Notes: generated by a model not told the origin, from the letters alone. DNA of 64,000 bases from Pelomonas caseinilytica (GCF_021353235.1 NZ_JAJTWT010000003.1:558001-622000), one strand, 5' to 3'. Counted from the stretch's first letter, positions 22,054 through 31,514 are shown. A program made the numbers and translations.

Positions 22054-22917
22054 TCAGCCCCGGCGGGGACGCGGGGCGGCGTAGCGGGGCGCGTCGACGA
22101 CCACGCCGACGATGTCGTCCATCATGGCGTCTTCGTCGGCATCGTCCAGCACGGGCAGGGTGCGGGGGTTGTAGCGACTGGTGTCCAGGCTGCGCTGCGG
22201 AGGCTGCCGCCGTTGGGCGGGCGCCGCCATGGTGTGGGTCGGCATGCGGGGATGGTGGCGTTCGCCGAAGCCGTCGCCGAAGCCGCCGGCGTCCTGCCAC
22301 AGCGGCAGGGGTTGGGAGAACTGGCCCCAGTCGCTGCCGAACTCCTCGTCGCCCATGGCGGCGCTGCGGCGCCGCGACAGGCTGGCCGCGGCCGGCGGCG
22401 CCGGCAGCGGGCCGCGCGGGTTGCTGCCCTGGGGCACGAGCAGCTGCAGCTCGGCGACGCTGGGCAACTGGTCCACGGCGCAGCGCAGATAACGCACCCG
22501 GCAGGCTGACAGCACGGCATGCTTGATCTGCAGGCTTCGCGGCGTCACGCCGCGTTCGCCTTCGAGGTCGATGGCGGCCAGCACACGGCCGTTGGGGCTG
22601 CAGACGGCGAACGTGACGTGAGAGGCTCCGAGCAGGTCGAACCAGTAGCGCACTTCCTTGGCCTCGGTGGGCTGGCAGAAGCGCACCAGCGGCAGCTTGG
22701 ACAGCACGACGTGATGGGGCAGGGCCTCGCGCAGCAGGCGGAAGACGCGCCGCTCGTCGGTGGTGAAGACCGGTCGCGCCGTGAGTGACCACTCCGCGGG
22801 CAGCCCGCGGTTGGCATAGGCCGGACGCCGCAGTGCCCACACCAGGCTGATGGCCAGGCCCAGCACGCAAACAGCCAGCGCAGCGATCCAGTAGATGGCG
22901 TACGGCATGTACGGCAT
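22054..22917 (-). CDS. Membrane-anchored DUF2726 protein
   Basis: A 287-residue protein with one N-terminal transmembrane helix (YAIYWIAALAVCVLGLAISLVWAL, about residues 6-29) and a cytoplasmic DUF2726-like domain around 45-145: FTTDERRVFRLLREALPHHV, LSKLPLVRFCQPTEAKEVRY and FAVCSPNGRVLAAIDLEGER. This domain is distantly nuclease-like in some families, but no catalytic set is obvious here. The C-terminal 130 residues are low-complexity, rich in Pro, Arg and Asp. ATG 22917 and ATG 22908 are both plausible starts; a GAGGG stretch lies just upstream. Function unknown. Confidence 0.6.
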   Translation of the reverse strand: MPYMPYAIYWIAALAVCVLGLAISLVWALRRPAYANRGLPAEWSLTARPVFTTDERRVFRLLREALPHHVVLSKLPLVRFCQPTEAKEVRYWFDLLGASHVTFAVCSPNGRVLAAIDLEGERGVTPRSLQIKHAVLSACRVRYLRCAVDQLPSVAELQLLVPQGSNPRGPLPAPPAAASLSRRRSAAMGDEEFGSDWGQFSQPLPLWQDAGGFGDGFGERHHPRMPTHTMAAPAQRRQPPQRSLDTSRYNPRTLPVLDDADEDAMMDDIVGVVVDAPRYAAPRPRRG

Positions 22918-23020
22918 GTCCCTCGAGGAGAGTTCGGCGGCGTCGCCGACTTGTCCTGCGGCGCGATGGAGGGGCAATGTAGCGCAACGTCCCTAAAAGA
23001 GATTACTCGCTAGTCCCGAT

Positions 23021-23040
23021 TCCCCCGGGCCTGGGGGGGA
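23021..23040 (-). terminator. Possible hairpin downstream of the GNAT gene
   Basis: TCCCCC and GGGGGA arms enclose a short GC loop about 28 bp past the stop of the GNAT gene. There is no T-run on the relevant strand, so a factor-independent terminator is only a possibility. Confidence 0.25.
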
Positions 23041-23067
23041 AGCGCTTTCACGCAGCTGGCAGCCGGC

Positions 23068-23892
23068 TCACTCCTTGGCGGCGCGCCCCGAGGCGTCGAA
23101 ATGCGCCTTGACCTCGGCCACGCTGTCGACGAAGTCGCCCAATACCCGGGCCTGGCGCTTGAACTGGAAGTCCAGCTCGCCGAGATGGCGCTCCAGGGCC
23201 TGCTCGACCTGGGAGCCGACGGTGTCGGGCGGCAGGCGCAGCCAGGCGGCCGACTCGCTGCCGTCGCGCTCCACGGTGGCGCCCGCGGCGGTGGCGATGC
23301 GCAGCATGGGCCGGTTCTCGCTCAGGGCGTGGATGAAGAGGGTGTCGATGCCGCGGTTGCGGGCGTGCAGGGCTGCCGCGTCGAAAAGGCGCCGGCCCAG
23401 CCCCCGGCCGCGTGACTGCGGCAGCACCGAGACGCCGAACTCGGCCATGCGCCGGGCCGGCTCCCCGGGCATGGGCAGGCCGTAGGCCAGGTGGGCCAGC
23501 GCCACAAGCTGCAGGCGGCGGTTGAAGACGCCCAGCACCTCGTCGCGGCTGAAGTCGATGCCCAGGACGTAGTTGCGGATCTGCTCGTCCGACGGCGCGT
23601 AGCCGAAGCGCAGGTAGCGGTCGCGCGGGTCGAGGGCGAGGAGGTGGTCGACGACGCGGTGGCGATGGCGCCGGGCCAGGGCGCGGATGGGCACCCAGGT
23701 GGACAGGCGCTCCAGCGCGGCACGGGCGCCGGCCAGCGGGCCGCCGGCCTCCTCGACGGCCGCGGGAACCTCGGGTTCGGGCGCCGGGGGCGGTGGGTTG
23801 GGGTCGGGCCCGAACGCCGCCAGCACCTCGTCCCATTGCGCCGCCGGGTCGCTGGGCGCGACGGCGGGGGTGGGGAGAGGGGCGGTGGGCAT
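23068..23892 (-). CDS. GNAT-family N-acetyltransferase
   Basis: A 274-residue protein with a GNAT acetyltransferase domain between about residues 85 and 215. The acetyl-CoA-binding motif A is visible as VSVLPQSRGRGLGRRLFDAAALHARNRG (family pattern Q/RxxGxG/A). A Pro-rich linker (DPNPPPPAPEPEVP) precedes it, and the C-terminal 60 residues (VEQALERHLGELDFQFKRQA) look helical. I chose ATG 23892; the upstream frame overlaps the rplM promoter and is not conserved-looking. It is divergent from rplM. The substrate cannot be predicted. Confidence 0.75.
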   Translation of the reverse strand: MPTAPLPTPAVAPSDPAAQWDEVLAAFGPDPNPPPPAPEPEVPAAVEEAGGPLAGARAALERLSTWVPIRALARRHRHRVVDHLLALDPRDRYLRFGYAPSDEQIRNYVLGIDFSRDEVLGVFNRRLQLVALAHLAYGLPMPGEPARRMAEFGVSVLPQSRGRGLGRRLFDAAALHARNRGIDTLFIHALSENRPMLRIATAAGATVERDGSESAAWLRLPPDTVGSQVEQALERHLGELDFQFKRQARVLGDFVDSVAEVKAHFDASGRAAKE

Positions 23893-23930
23893 GGCGGGCC
23901 TGCAGGACAGCAAGGTTAACGCTTCGCGGC

Positions 23931-23960
23931 TTTCCAAACCAATGGCTGGCCTGCTACACT
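23931..23960 (+). promoter_or_regulatory. Candidate sigma-70 promoter for rplM-rpsI
   Basis: TTTCCA (23931-23936) and TACACT (23955-23960) are separated by 18 bp, in the only relatively AT-rich part of the intergenic region. The transcript would have a leader of about 160 nt before rplM. The -35 is weak; this is a reading by eye. Confidence 0.35.
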
Positions 23961-24080
23961 CGCCGGCTTTTCCGGCATTGGCTGCGGAAAAGGCCTGTGC
24001 AAAACACGGGCGGCTAGGGCCGAGAGGTTGCACTCAAGAAGCAGCACCGAAGCGCAACGCCAGCATTTCAGCCATCCATC

Positions 24081-24109
24081 GCCGGGCTTTTCATTGATAG
24101 AAGCCCGGC
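24081..24109 (+). promoter_or_regulatory. Hairpin in the rplM 5' leader
   Basis: GCCGGGCTT (24081-24089) and AAGCCCGGC (24101-24109) form a perfect 9-bp stem with an 11-nt loop, ending 16 nt before the rplM ATG. Position next to the ribosome-binding region suggests a translational control element, for example autoregulation by L13, which is known in other bacteria. That role is inferred. Confidence 0.5.
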
Positions 24110-24125
24110 CCACAGAAAGCAACTC

Positions 24126-24554
24126 ATGAAGACCTTCAGCGCCAAGCCGGCCGAGGTGACGCACGAGTGGTTTGTGATTGACGCCACCGACAAGGTGCTC
24201 GGACGTGTTGCCAGCGAAGTGGCACTCCGTTTGCGCGGCAAGCACAAGGCCATCTACACGCCTCACGTCGATACCGGTGATTTCATCGTCGTCGTCAACG
24301 CCGACAAGCTCCGCGTCACCGGCAACAAGGCCACCGACAAGGTGTACTACCGCCACAGCGGCTTCCCCGGCGGCATCTACGCCACGAAGTTCAAGGACAT
24401 GCAAGCCAAGCACCCCGGCCGCGCGCTGGAGAAGGCCGTCAAGGGCATGCTGCCCAAGGGCCCGCTGGGTTACGCCATGGTCAAGAAGCTGAAGGTCTAC
24501 GCAGGTCCCTCGCACCCGCACACCGCCCAGCAGCCCAAGGCTCTCGAGATCTAA
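24126..24554 (+). CDS. rplM: 50S ribosomal protein L13
   Basis: A 142-residue ribosomal protein that binds 23S rRNA early in 50S assembly. The sequence is a clear L13: [20 protein letters not shown] at the N-terminus, [32 protein letters not shown] near residue 75, and [20 protein letters not shown] followed by [13 protein letters not shown]. Length is the standard 142. It is followed 9 bp later by rpsI, the universal bacterial partner, forming one operon. A hairpin lies just upstream in the leader. Confidence 0.99.
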   Translation: MKTFSAKPAEVTHEWFVIDATDKVLGRVASEVALRLRGKHKAIYTPHVDTGDFIVVVNADKLRVTGNKATDKVYYRHSGFPGGIYATKFKDMQAKHPGRALEKAVKGMLPKGPLGYAMVKKLKVYAGPSHPHTAQQPKALEI

Positions 24555-24563
24555 GGAACGGCC

Positions 24564-24956
24564 ATGATCGGAAACTGGAATTACGGTACCGGCCGCCGCA
24601 AGTCGTCGGTCGCCCGCGTCTTCATCAAGAAGGGCACGGGCCAGATCGTCGTCAACGGCAAGTCCATCGAGACCTACTTTGGCCGTCAGACCTCCATCAT
24701 GATCGCCAAGCAGCCCCTGCTGCTGACGAACAACGGTGAGGCCTTCGACATCAAGGTCAACGTGCACGGCGGCGGCGAGTCCGGCCAGGCCGGCGCGCTG
24801 CGCCTGGGCATCACCCGCGCGCTGATCGACTACGACGCCACCCTCAAGCCCGAACTGAGCCGCGCCGGCTTCGTCACGCGCGACGCCCGCGAAGTCGAGC
24901 GCAAGAAGGTCGGTCTGCACGGCGCCCGCCGCCGCAAGCAGTTCAGCAAGCGTTAA
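24564..24956 (+). CDS. rpsI: 30S ribosomal protein S9
   Basis: A 130-residue small-subunit protein whose C-terminal tail reaches the P-site tRNA. Diagnostic segments are [20 protein letters not shown] near the start, [20 protein letters not shown], and the basic C-terminus [17 protein letters not shown], with the invariant terminal Lys-Arg that contacts tRNA. Length is standard. The ATG follows AAGGAA. An intrinsic terminator follows about 50 bp downstream. Confidence 0.99.
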   Translation: MIGNWNYGTGRRKSSVARVFIKKGTGQIVVNGKSIETYFGRQTSIMIAKQPLLLTNNGEAFDIKVNVHGGGESGQAGALRLGITRALIDYDATLKPELSRAGFVTRDAREVERKKVGLHGARRRKQFSKR

Positions 24957-25003
24957 TTCCTGCGCTTGTCCTTCGAAAGGCCGATCGAATCGGCCTGCAA
25001 GTC

Positions 25004-25031
25004 AAAAGGCCGCTCGATGCGGCCTTTTGCT
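25004..25031 (+). terminator. Intrinsic terminator of rplM-rpsI
   Basis: AAAAGGCCGC and GCGGCCTTTT form a perfect 10-bp stem around the loop TCGAT, followed by GCTTTTG. It lies 48 bp after the rpsI stop and before erpA: a classic bidirectional A-stem-T terminator. Confidence 0.9.
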
Positions 25032-25088
25032 TTTGCGCCGACAATCCCCATATCCGTTTCCTGACCCCGTATCCCAGAGGAGCCCGCC

Positions 25089-25451
25089 ATGAGCGCCGTG
25101 CTTGACACCCCCACCGACATCCCCGCGCCCCTGGTCTTCACCGACAGCGCCGCCGACAAGGTGCGCGACCTCGTCGCCGAAGAGGGCAACCCGGACCTGA
25201 AGCTGCGCGTCTTCGTGCAGGGCGGCGGCTGCTCGGGCTTCCAGTACGGCTTCACCTTCGACGAGGCCGTCAACGACGACGACACCCAGATGGTCAAGAA
25301 CGGCGTGACCCTGCTGATCGACTCCATGAGCCTGCAATACCTGATGGGCGCCGAGATCGACTACAAGGAAGACCTGCAGGGCGCCCAGTTCGTCATCAAG
25401 AACCCCAATGCCACGACCACCTGCGGTTGCGGCTCGAGCTTCTCGGTCTGA
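25089..25451 (+). CDS. erpA: Iron-sulfur cluster insertion protein ErpA
   Basis: A 120-residue A-type carrier that delivers [4Fe-4S]/[2Fe-2S] clusters to apoproteins such as the isoprenoid enzymes IspG/IspH. The three cluster cysteines are present: [13 protein letters not shown] and the C-terminal [11 protein letters not shown]. The domain also shows [15 protein letters not shown] and [19 protein letters not shown]. Length is typical for betaproteobacterial ErpA. The ATG follows AGAGGAG. It lies directly after rpsI, the usual betaproteobacterial order, but has its own upstream terminator, so it is probably transcribed separately. Confidence 0.97.
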   Translation: MSAVLDTPTDIPAPLVFTDSAADKVRDLVAEEGNPDLKLRVFVQGGGCSGFQYGFTFDEAVNDDDTQMVKNGVTLLIDSMSLQYLMGAEIDYKEDLQGAQFVIKNPNATTTCGCGSSFSV

Positions 25452-25472
25452 GCCGGCCGTGATCCTCACCAG

Positions 25473-25498
25473 GAAAGCCGCCTGCGGGCGGCTTTCCC
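25473..25498 (+). terminator. Hairpin terminator after erpA
   Basis: GGAAAGCCGCC and GGCGGCTTTCC form a perfect 11-bp stem with a TGCG loop, 22 bp past the erpA stop. The trailing T-run is absent, so efficiency is uncertain, but the position fits. Confidence 0.65.
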
Positions 25499-25509
25499 GC
25501 GTCTGAGCC

Positions 25510-26955
25510 ATGGCATCGGCCTTGCCTCCGCCCGATCCCGCGCAGGAGCGCGCGCTGCGCCGGCTACTGTGGCTGGTCGCCGTCGGCTTCTTCATGCAGA
25601 CGCTGGACGCGACCATCGTCAACACGGCCCTGCCCGCCATGGCGGCGAGCCTCGGCGAGAGCCCGCTGCGCATGCAGTCGGTGGTCGTGGCCTACTCGCT
25701 GACCATGGCCATGCTCATCCCCGCCACGGGGTGGATGGCCGACCGCTTCGGCACGCGGCGGGTCTACGTCGGTGCCATCGCCCTCTTCGTGCTCGGCTCG
25801 CTGCTGTGCGCGCTGTCGTCCAGCCTGGCGATGCTGGTGGCGGCGCGCGTCGTGCAGGGCCTGGGCGGCGCACTGCTGCTGCCCGTCGGGCGGCTGGTGG
25901 TGCTGCGCACCTTCCCGCGCGAGCGCTTCCTGCAGGCGATGAGCTTCGTCGCCATCCCCGGCCTCGTCGGCCCGCTGGTCGGCCCGACGCTGGGCGGCTG
26001 GCTGGTGGAGGCGGCGTCCTGGCACTGGATCTTCCTCATCAACCTGCCGGTGGGCGTGCTCGGCGCCCTGGCCACGCTGCGCTTCATGCCGGCCCCGGCG
26101 CCGATGGAGCGGGTGCGCTTCGACACCGGCGGCTACCTGCTGCTGGCCCTCGGCATGGTGTCGCTGTCCCTCGGCCTGGACGGCTTGTCGGGCCTGGGCC
26201 TGCGCCAGGCCTCGGTCCTCGTGCTCATGGTCTTCGGGCTGGCAAGCCTGACGGCCTATTGGCTGCATGCGCTGCGCAAGCCCTACCCGCTTTTCTCACC
26301 GCAGCTCTTTCGCGTCGGGTCGCTGCGCATCGGCCTGCTCGGGAACCTGTTCTCGCGCCTGGGCAGCTCCTGCATGCCCTTCCTGATCCCGCTGCTGCTG
26401 CAGGTGACGCTGGGCTACTCGCCCGCCCAGGCCGGCATGATGATGCTGCCGGTGGCCATCGCCAGCATGTCGGTGAAGCGCGTGACCACGCCGCTGATCA
26501 CGCGCCACGGCTACCGCCGCGTGCTCGTCGTCAACACCGGCCTGGTCGGCCTCACCATGGCCAGCTTCGCCTTCACGACGCCGACGCAGCCGCTCGCGCT
26601 GAGCATCGTGCAGCTGGCGGCCTTTGGCGCGGTCAATTCCATGCAGTTCACGGCGATGAACACGCTCACGCTCAAGGATCTCGGGCCGGGCACCGCCAGC
26701 AGCGGCAACAGCCTGCTGTCCATGGTGCAGATGCTGGCGATGAGCATGGGCGTGGCCGCCGCCGGCGCCGTGCTGGCCGCCTTCACCGAGGTGTTCGGAG
26801 GCGGCGGCGTGCAGACGCTGCAGGCCTTTCGCGCCACCTTCGGCTGCATGGCCCTGATGACCCTCGCCTCGGCCGGCATCTTCTGGCAGCTCGCGCCCGC
26901 CGACAGCCGCACCGCGCCGGCAGCATCGGAGCCCGACGTCCCCGAGTCCGGTTGA
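25510..26955 (+). CDS. DHA2-family MFS drug/solute exporter (MdtD/EmrB-like)
   Basis: A 481-residue inner-membrane protein with about 14 hydrophobic segments, as expected for the DHA2 (14-TMS) drug:H+ antiporters. Family motifs: QTLDATIVNTALPAMAASLG in TM1 (motif D1), GWMADRFGTRRVYVGAI in loop 2-3 (motif A), and IPGLVGPLVGPTLGGWLVEA in TM5 (antiporter motif C). It resembles E. coli MdtD in length and start. No adaptor protein gene is adjacent, so it probably works alone. Substrate unknown. It converges on anmK with 8 bp between stops. Confidence 0.87.
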   Translation: MASALPPPDPAQERALRRLLWLVAVGFFMQTLDATIVNTALPAMAASLGESPLRMQSVVVAYSLTMAMLIPATGWMADRFGTRRVYVGAIALFVLGSLLCALSSSLAMLVAARVVQGLGGALLLPVGRLVVLRTFPRERFLQAMSFVAIPGLVGPLVGPTLGGWLVEAASWHWIFLINLPVGVLGALATLRFMPAPAPMERVRFDTGGYLLLALGMVSLSLGLDGLSGLGLRQASVLVLMVFGLASLTAYWLHALRKPYPLFSPQLFRVGSLRIGLLGNLFSRLGSSCMPFLIPLLLQVTLGYSPAQAGMMMLPVAIASMSVKRVTTPLITRHGYRRVLVVNTGLVGLTMASFAFTTPTQPLALSIVQLAAFGAVNSMQFTAMNTLTLKDLGPGTASSGNSLLSMVQMLAMSMGVAAAGAVLAAFTEVFGGGGVQTLQAFRATFGCMALMTLASAGIFWQLAPADSRTAPAASEPDVPESG

Positions 26956-26963
26956 ACGGACGG

Positions 26964-28058
26964 TCAGGCCGGGTAGAGGGCGCCCAGCAGCCGCGGCCCC
27001 GCGGCGCCCGTGACGGCCGGCAGGTTGCCCGGCAGCCGCTGCACGAAGCGCTGCGCCAGCCAGGCGAAGGCGGCGGCCTCGACCTGGTCGACCGGCAGGC
27101 CGTGTTCGGCGCTGGACTGCAGGGCCACGCCGGGCAGCAGGGCGGCGAGCCGGCGCATCAGCGCGCCGTTGAGGGCACCGCCGCCGCAGGCGATCAGCAC
27201 CCGCGCCTGCGGCATCGCGGCCTTCAGCGCGTCGGCGGTGCTGCGGGCGGTCAGTTCCAGCAAGGTGGCCTGCACGTCCTCGGGCGCCTGCCCCGCCGTG
27301 AGCCGCGCCTCCAGCCAGGCGAGGTGGAAGAGGTCGCGTCCCGTGCTCTTGGGCGGCGGCAGGGCGAAGAAAGGCTCGGCCAGCAGGATGGCCAGCAGCT
27401 CGGGCAGCACCCGGCCGCTGGCCGCCCAGGCGCCGTCGGCATCGAAGGCTTGGCCGCGATGGCGGGCGATCCAGCCGTCCATCAGGCAATTGGCCGGCCC
27501 GCAGTCGAAGCCGCCCGTGCGCCCGTCGCCATGCAGCAGGCTGAGGTTGGCGATGCCGCCGAGGTTGAGCACGGCGACGTCCTCGCCGCCGCGGCCGAAC
27601 AGCGCGCGGTGGAAGGCCGGCACCAGCGGTGCCCCCTGGCCACCGGCCGCCACGTCGCGGCTGCGCAGGTCGCAGACGACGTCGATCCCCGTTTGCTCGG
27701 CCAGCAGCGCGCCGTTCAGCAACTGCGTGGTGTAGCCGTCGAAGCCGCCCGGCTGGTGGCGCACCGTCTGGCCGTGGGCGCCGAGGGCGCGGATGCGATC
27801 GCGGGCGACGCCCGTGGCCTCCAGCAACTGGGCCACCACGTCGGCATAGCCGCGGGAGACGGCATTGGCGGCCAGGGCGGCGCGGTGCAGTTCGTTGGCG
27901 CCCGGGGCGTTCAGCGCGAGCAGTTCCTCGCGCAGCGCCGGGGCGAAGGGGCGGTAGACATGGCCGGCCACGGCCAGCCGGTCCGCATCGAAGAGCACGC
28001 CGTCGATGCCGTCGAGCGAGGTGCCCGACATCAGCCCGATGTAGAGCCCGGCGGTCAC
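26964..28058 (-). CDS. anmK: Anhydro-N-acetylmuramic acid kinase AnmK
   Basis: A 364-residue ASKHA-fold kinase that opens and phosphorylates 1,6-anhydro-MurNAc to MurNAc-6-P during recycling of cell-wall fragments. Motifs: YIGLMSGTSLDGIDGVLFD (phosphate 1), ALGAHGQTVRHQP, DVVCDLRSRDVAAGGQGAPL with the catalytic Asp, VLNLGGIANLSLL, FDCGPANCLMD and IACGGGALNGALM. The start is GTG 28058; no in-frame ATG precedes it after the upstream stop. It begins 4 bp after the M23 peptidase gene, so the two form an operon linked to peptidoglycan turnover. Confidence 0.96.
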   Translation of the reverse strand: MTAGLYIGLMSGTSLDGIDGVLFDADRLAVAGHVYRPFAPALREELLALNAPGANELHRAALAANAVSRGYADVVAQLLEATGVARDRIRALGAHGQTVRHQPGGFDGYTTQLLNGALLAEQTGIDVVCDLRSRDVAAGGQGAPLVPAFHRALFGRGGEDVAVLNLGGIANLSLLHGDGRTGGFDCGPANCLMDGWIARHRGQAFDADGAWAASGRVLPELLAILLAEPFFALPPPKSTGRDLFHLAWLEARLTAGQAPEDVQATLLELTARSTADALKAAMPQARVLIACGGGALNGALMRRLAALLPGVALQSSAEHGLPVDQVEAAAFAWLAQRFVQRLPGNLPAVTGAAGPRLLGALYPA

Positions 28059-28062
28059 CGCC

Positions 28063-29460
28063 TCATTCGGCGGCGGAGACGCCGTCCATGGTCTCGGCCA
28101 CGGCCAGCTGGGTCTTGACGCTGGCGACCACCTGCTGGAACTGCGCCTTGGCGGTGGCGGGCAGGGTGATGGCCTCGGAGGCGCGGGCGATGACGCGCGG
28201 GTCCATGTGACGTCCGCCGACCCGGAACTCGAAGTGCAGGTGCGGGCCGGTGGCCCAGCCCGTCATGCCGACGGCACCGACGCGCTGGCCCTGCTCGATG
28301 CGCTGGCCCTTCTTGACGTCGATCTTGCTCAGGTGGGCGTAGACCGTGCTGCGGTCGCCGCTGTGGCGCACTTGCACGACGTTGCCGAAGCCGTTCTGCC
28401 AGCCGGCCACCTCGACGACGCCGTCGCCCACCGAGCGCACGGCCGTGCCGGTCGGCGCGCCGTAGTCCACGCCGTTGTGCTGGCGCCAGGTGTTGAGGAT
28501 GGGGTGGAAGCGCATCGCGAAGCCGCTGGTGATGCGCGAGAACTCCATCGGGCTGGCCAGGAAGGCGCGGCGCTTGCTCTGGCCGTCGAAGCCGTAGAAG
28601 CTGCCCTTGCCCGAGGTGGCGTCCTTGAACCACACGGCGCTGTAGGTGCGGCCGTTGTTGGTGAACTCGCCGGCCAGCAGCCGGCCGGTGCCGCCGTCCC
28701 AGGTGACGGGCTCGCCGTCGGCCGTGAGGGCCTCGTAGACGATGCTGAAGCGGTCGCCCTTGCGCAGCTCGCGGTGGAAGTCGATGTCGCCGGAGAACAT
28801 GTCGGCCATCTGCGAGGCGATGGCGTCGGGGATGTTGGCGTCGTCGGTGGCGGCGAAGAGCGAGGTGCGGATGCTGCCGGAGCCCAGGCGCACCTGGGTC
28901 TGGAACGGCACCGCCTCGGTGCGGGCCGCGAAGCGCTCGCCGCTGCGCTCGATGGTCAGCCGCGTGAAGTGACTCTGCTGCTGCTCGGCCTTCTCGGCAG
29001 GGAAGCGCACGACCATCTTCTGCACCTGGCCGGAGGCGTCTGCCGTGACGTGGACCATCTTGCCGGCCCGGCCCTGCAGGACGCGGCGGCCGAGCGGGTC
29101 GGTGCGCAGGAAGGCCGCGGCCGCGGGGTCGAAGGCGCCAGCGCGGCGCAGCAGGCTGTCGGGCGTGTCGCTGGAGCGGGTCGCCTCGGCGCGTGTCAGT
29201 CCGATGGCCTGGTTGGCGAGCTCGTCGAGCTGGGCGGCGATGTCGGGGGCCGGCAAGGTCTCGACCACGGTGCGGCGCGGCAGCTCGGCGGCGTCAGGGG
29301 CCAGCGGGGCGATGCCGAAGGCCGTCACGGCGAAGCAACTCAGTGCCCCGACGACGGCGACGGTCAGCGAGCGCGGATGCTTGGCGGCGAAGGCTTCGGC
29401 GGTCTTGACCGCTGTTCGTAGCTGATGGAGTCGTTTCTGGACTACGGTCACGCTCGGCAT
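28063..29460 (-). CDS. M23-family murein endopeptidase (MepM-like)
   Basis: A 465-residue envelope protein. One N-terminal membrane segment (about 32-52, LTVAVVGALSCFAVTAFGI) anchors it in the inner membrane or serves as a signal. A middle region (about 130-300) has the OapA/LysM-like arrangement seen in MepM, and the C-terminal LytM domain has the zinc ligands His328 and Asp332 in RQHNGVDYGAP plus His407 and His409 in GPHLHFEF. All LytM motifs are intact, so it should cut peptidoglycan cross-links. The start MPSVTVVQKRLHQL at 29460 gives the usual short cytoplasmic lead. Co-transcribed with anmK. Confidence 0.92.
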   Translation of the reverse strand: MPSVTVVQKRLHQLRTAVKTAEAFAAKHPRSLTVAVVGALSCFAVTAFGIAPLAPDAAELPRRTVVETLPAPDIAAQLDELANQAIGLTRAEATRSSDTPDSLLRRAGAFDPAAAAFLRTDPLGRRVLQGRAGKMVHVTADASGQVQKMVVRFPAEKAEQQQSHFTRLTIERSGERFAARTEAVPFQTQVRLGSGSIRTSLFAATDDANIPDAIASQMADMFSGDIDFHRELRKGDRFSIVYEALTADGEPVTWDGGTGRLLAGEFTNNGRTYSAVWFKDATSGKGSFYGFDGQSKRRAFLASPMEFSRITSGFAMRFHPILNTWRQHNGVDYGAPTGTAVRSVGDGVVEVAGWQNGFGNVVQVRHSGDRSTVYAHLSKIDVKKGQRIEQGQRVGAVGMTGWATGPHLHFEFRVGGRHMDPRVIARASEAITLPATAKAQFQQVVASVKTQLAVAETMDGVSAAE

Positions 29461-29685
29461 CCCGGGGTTGTCGCTGGGGCAATCCCGGCTCAGGCCGGTT
29501 CCAGGCGAAGGGGCGGCGGCGGGATGAAACGACGCGGCCCTAAAATCCATGTCGGTTGTGTTGAAGCAACACCCCCGATTCGAAGGGTGAATTCTAACGG
29601 CATTGTCCTACCCGGCATGCCGGTTTACCCCGATAGATCAACAACTTAACACTTTCGTCCGGTCAGCTCCGGGCGTAGCTGTGCC

Positions 29686-30912
29686 ATGTCCGACGCTCCC
29701 CAGTTTCCCGTCACCGATGCCGTCCTCGAGGCGCTCGCCATCACCCGCCGCGGGGTGGACGAGCTGCTGCCCGAGGCCGAATGGACGAAGAAGCTGGCCC
29801 GTTCGGCCGCCACCGGCGTGCCGCTGCGCATCAAGCTGGGCCTGGACCCGACGGCGCCCGACATCCACGTCGGCCACACCGTGGTGCTCAACAAGATGCG
29901 CCAGCTGCAGGACCTCGGCCACCAAGTCATCTTCCTGATCGGTGACTTCACCTCCCTCATCGGCGACCCCTCCGGCCGCAACGCCACCCGGCCGCCGCTG
30001 ACGGCGGAGCAGATCAAGGCCAACGCCGAGACCTACTACGCCCAGGCCAAGCTGGTGCTGGACCCGGCGCGCACCGAGATCCGCTACAACTCCGAATGGA
30101 GCGAGCCCCTGGGGGCGGCCGGCATGATCCAGCTCGCCGCCCGCTACACCGTGGCCCGCATGCTGGAGCGCGACGACTTCACCAAGCGCTTCGCCGCGCA
30201 CACGCCGATCTCGGTGCACGAGTTCCTCTACCCGCTGATGCAGGGTTATGACTCGGTGGCCCTGAAGAGCGACCTGGAGCTCGGCGGCACCGACCAGAAG
30301 TTCAACCTGCTGATGGGCCGCCACCTGCAGCAGGAATACGGCCAGGAGCCGCAGTGCATCCTGACCATGCCCCTGCTCGAGGGCCTGGACGGCGTCGAGA
30401 AGATGTCCAAGTCCAAGAACAACTACATCGGCATCACCGAGCCGGCCAACACCATGTTCGCCAAGGTGCTGTCCATCAGCGACGTGCAGATGTGGAAGTG
30501 GTACGAGCTGCTGTCCTTCAAGTCCATGGACGAGATCGCCAGGCTCAAGGCCGAGGTCGCTGCCGGGCGCAACCCCAAGGACGCCAAGGTCATGCTCGCC
30601 AAGGAGATCACGGCGCGCTTCCACAGCGCCGCCGCGGCCGAGGGCGCCGAGCAGGACTTCAACAACCGCGCCAAGGGCGGCATCCCCGACGAGATCCCCG
30701 AGGTCCAGCTCAGCGGGGCTCCGATGGGCCTGGCCCAGGTGCTCAAGGCCGCGGGGCTGGTGCCGTCTACCAGCGAAGGCCTGCGCATGATCGAGCAGGG
30801 CGGCGTGCGCCGCTCGGGCGAAGTGCTGTCGGACAAGGGCCTCAAGCTCGACGCCGGCGAGCACGTGCTGCAGGTCGGCAAGCGCAAGTTCGCGCGCGTG
30901 ACCCTCAGCTGA
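29686..30912 (+). CDS. tyrS: Tyrosyl-tRNA synthetase
   Basis: A 408-residue class Ic synthetase charging tRNA-Tyr. The HIGH motif appears as HVGH at 61-64 and KMSKS at 239-243 ([14 protein letters not shown]). Substrate-binding residues lie in [19 protein letters not shown]. The C-terminal S4 RNA-binding domain is visible as [20 protein letters not shown]. The ATG is preceded by a GC-poor 225-bp intergenic stretch (29461-29685) holding its promoter; no T-box was seen. It overlaps mpg by 8 bp at the 3' ends. Confidence 0.98.
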   Translation: MSDAPQFPVTDAVLEALAITRRGVDELLPEAEWTKKLARSAATGVPLRIKLGLDPTAPDIHVGHTVVLNKMRQLQDLGHQVIFLIGDFTSLIGDPSGRNATRPPLTAEQIKANAETYYAQAKLVLDPARTEIRYNSEWSEPLGAAGMIQLAARYTVARMLERDDFTKRFAAHTPISVHEFLYPLMQGYDSVALKSDLELGGTDQKFNLLMGRHLQQEYGQEPQCILTMPLLEGLDGVEKMSKSKNNYIGITEPANTMFAKVLSISDVQMWKWYELLSFKSMDEIARLKAEVAAGRNPKDAKVMLAKEITARFHSAAAAEGAEQDFNNRAKGGIPDEIPEVQLSGAPMGLAQVLKAAGLVPSTSEGLRMIEQGGVRRSGEVLSDKGLKLDAGEHVLQVGKRKFARVTLS

Positions 30913-31483
30913 GCGGCGCCTCGCGCGGGTCGCGCCCGATCGGCCGGCTCAGGAAGCGCGACCCCGCCAGGCCGAAGCGCCACGGCAGCTCGGCACCGCG
31001 CGTGATGCCGATTCGCACGTCCGCCGCCACCTCCACCGCGACGGCCGGCGCTCGCCACTCGAACGGCGGCCGGTCCAGCGGCAGGCCGTCGAAGGAGCGG
31101 TCGATGCCCAGCGCCTGGCCGACCCGGCCGGGGCCCGACGCCAGCAGGCGCCGGTCAGCCGTGTTGCGCCGTTCGCCCATCTGCGCCAGCCCCTCGGTCG
31201 GCTCGAGCGCGCGGATCAGCACGGCCGCGCCATGGCCGGCCTCTCGGCAGACCACGTTCAGGCACCAGTGCATGCCGTAGCTCAGGTAGACGTAAGCATG
31301 GCCCGGCGGCCCGAACATCGCGGCATTGCGCGCGGTGGCGCCGCGAAAGCTGTGCGAGGCCGGGTCGTCGGCGTCGTAGGCCTCGGTCTCGACGATGACG
31401 CCGCCGACGCCGTCGACGAGCAGGGTCCAGCCGATCAACTGGCGGGCGAGGTGGACGGGGCCGTCGCGGAAGTCCGGGGTCAT
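30905..31483 (-). CDS. mpg: 3-methyladenine DNA glycosylase (AAG/MPG family)
   Basis: A 192-residue DNA repair enzyme that removes alkylated purines. Family motifs: [37 protein letters not shown] with the catalytic Glu, [31 protein letters not shown], and [15 protein letters not shown]. The length matches bacterial homologs of human AAG. ATG 31483 is the first start. It converges with tyrS, the stop codons overlapping by 8 bp. Confidence 0.95.
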   Translation of the reverse strand: MTPDFRDGPVHLARQLIGWTLLVDGVGGVIVETEAYDADDPASHSFRGATARNAAMFGPPGHAYVYLSYGMHWCLNVVCREAGHGAAVLIRALEPTEGLAQMGERRNTADRRLLASGPGRVGQALGIDRSFDGLPLDRPPFEWRAPAVAVEVAADVRIGITRGAELPWRFGLAGSRFLSRPIGRDPREAPLS

Positions 31484-31514
31484 CGGCCGGATGTTAGGAG
31501 GCCACGGTGCCTCC

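Noticed and set aside
29461-29685. T-box or other riboswitch upstream of tyrS
   Set aside because: No T-box core sequence or specifier stem seen; only a short GTGTTG/CAACAC inverted repeat, and T-boxes are rare in proteobacteria.
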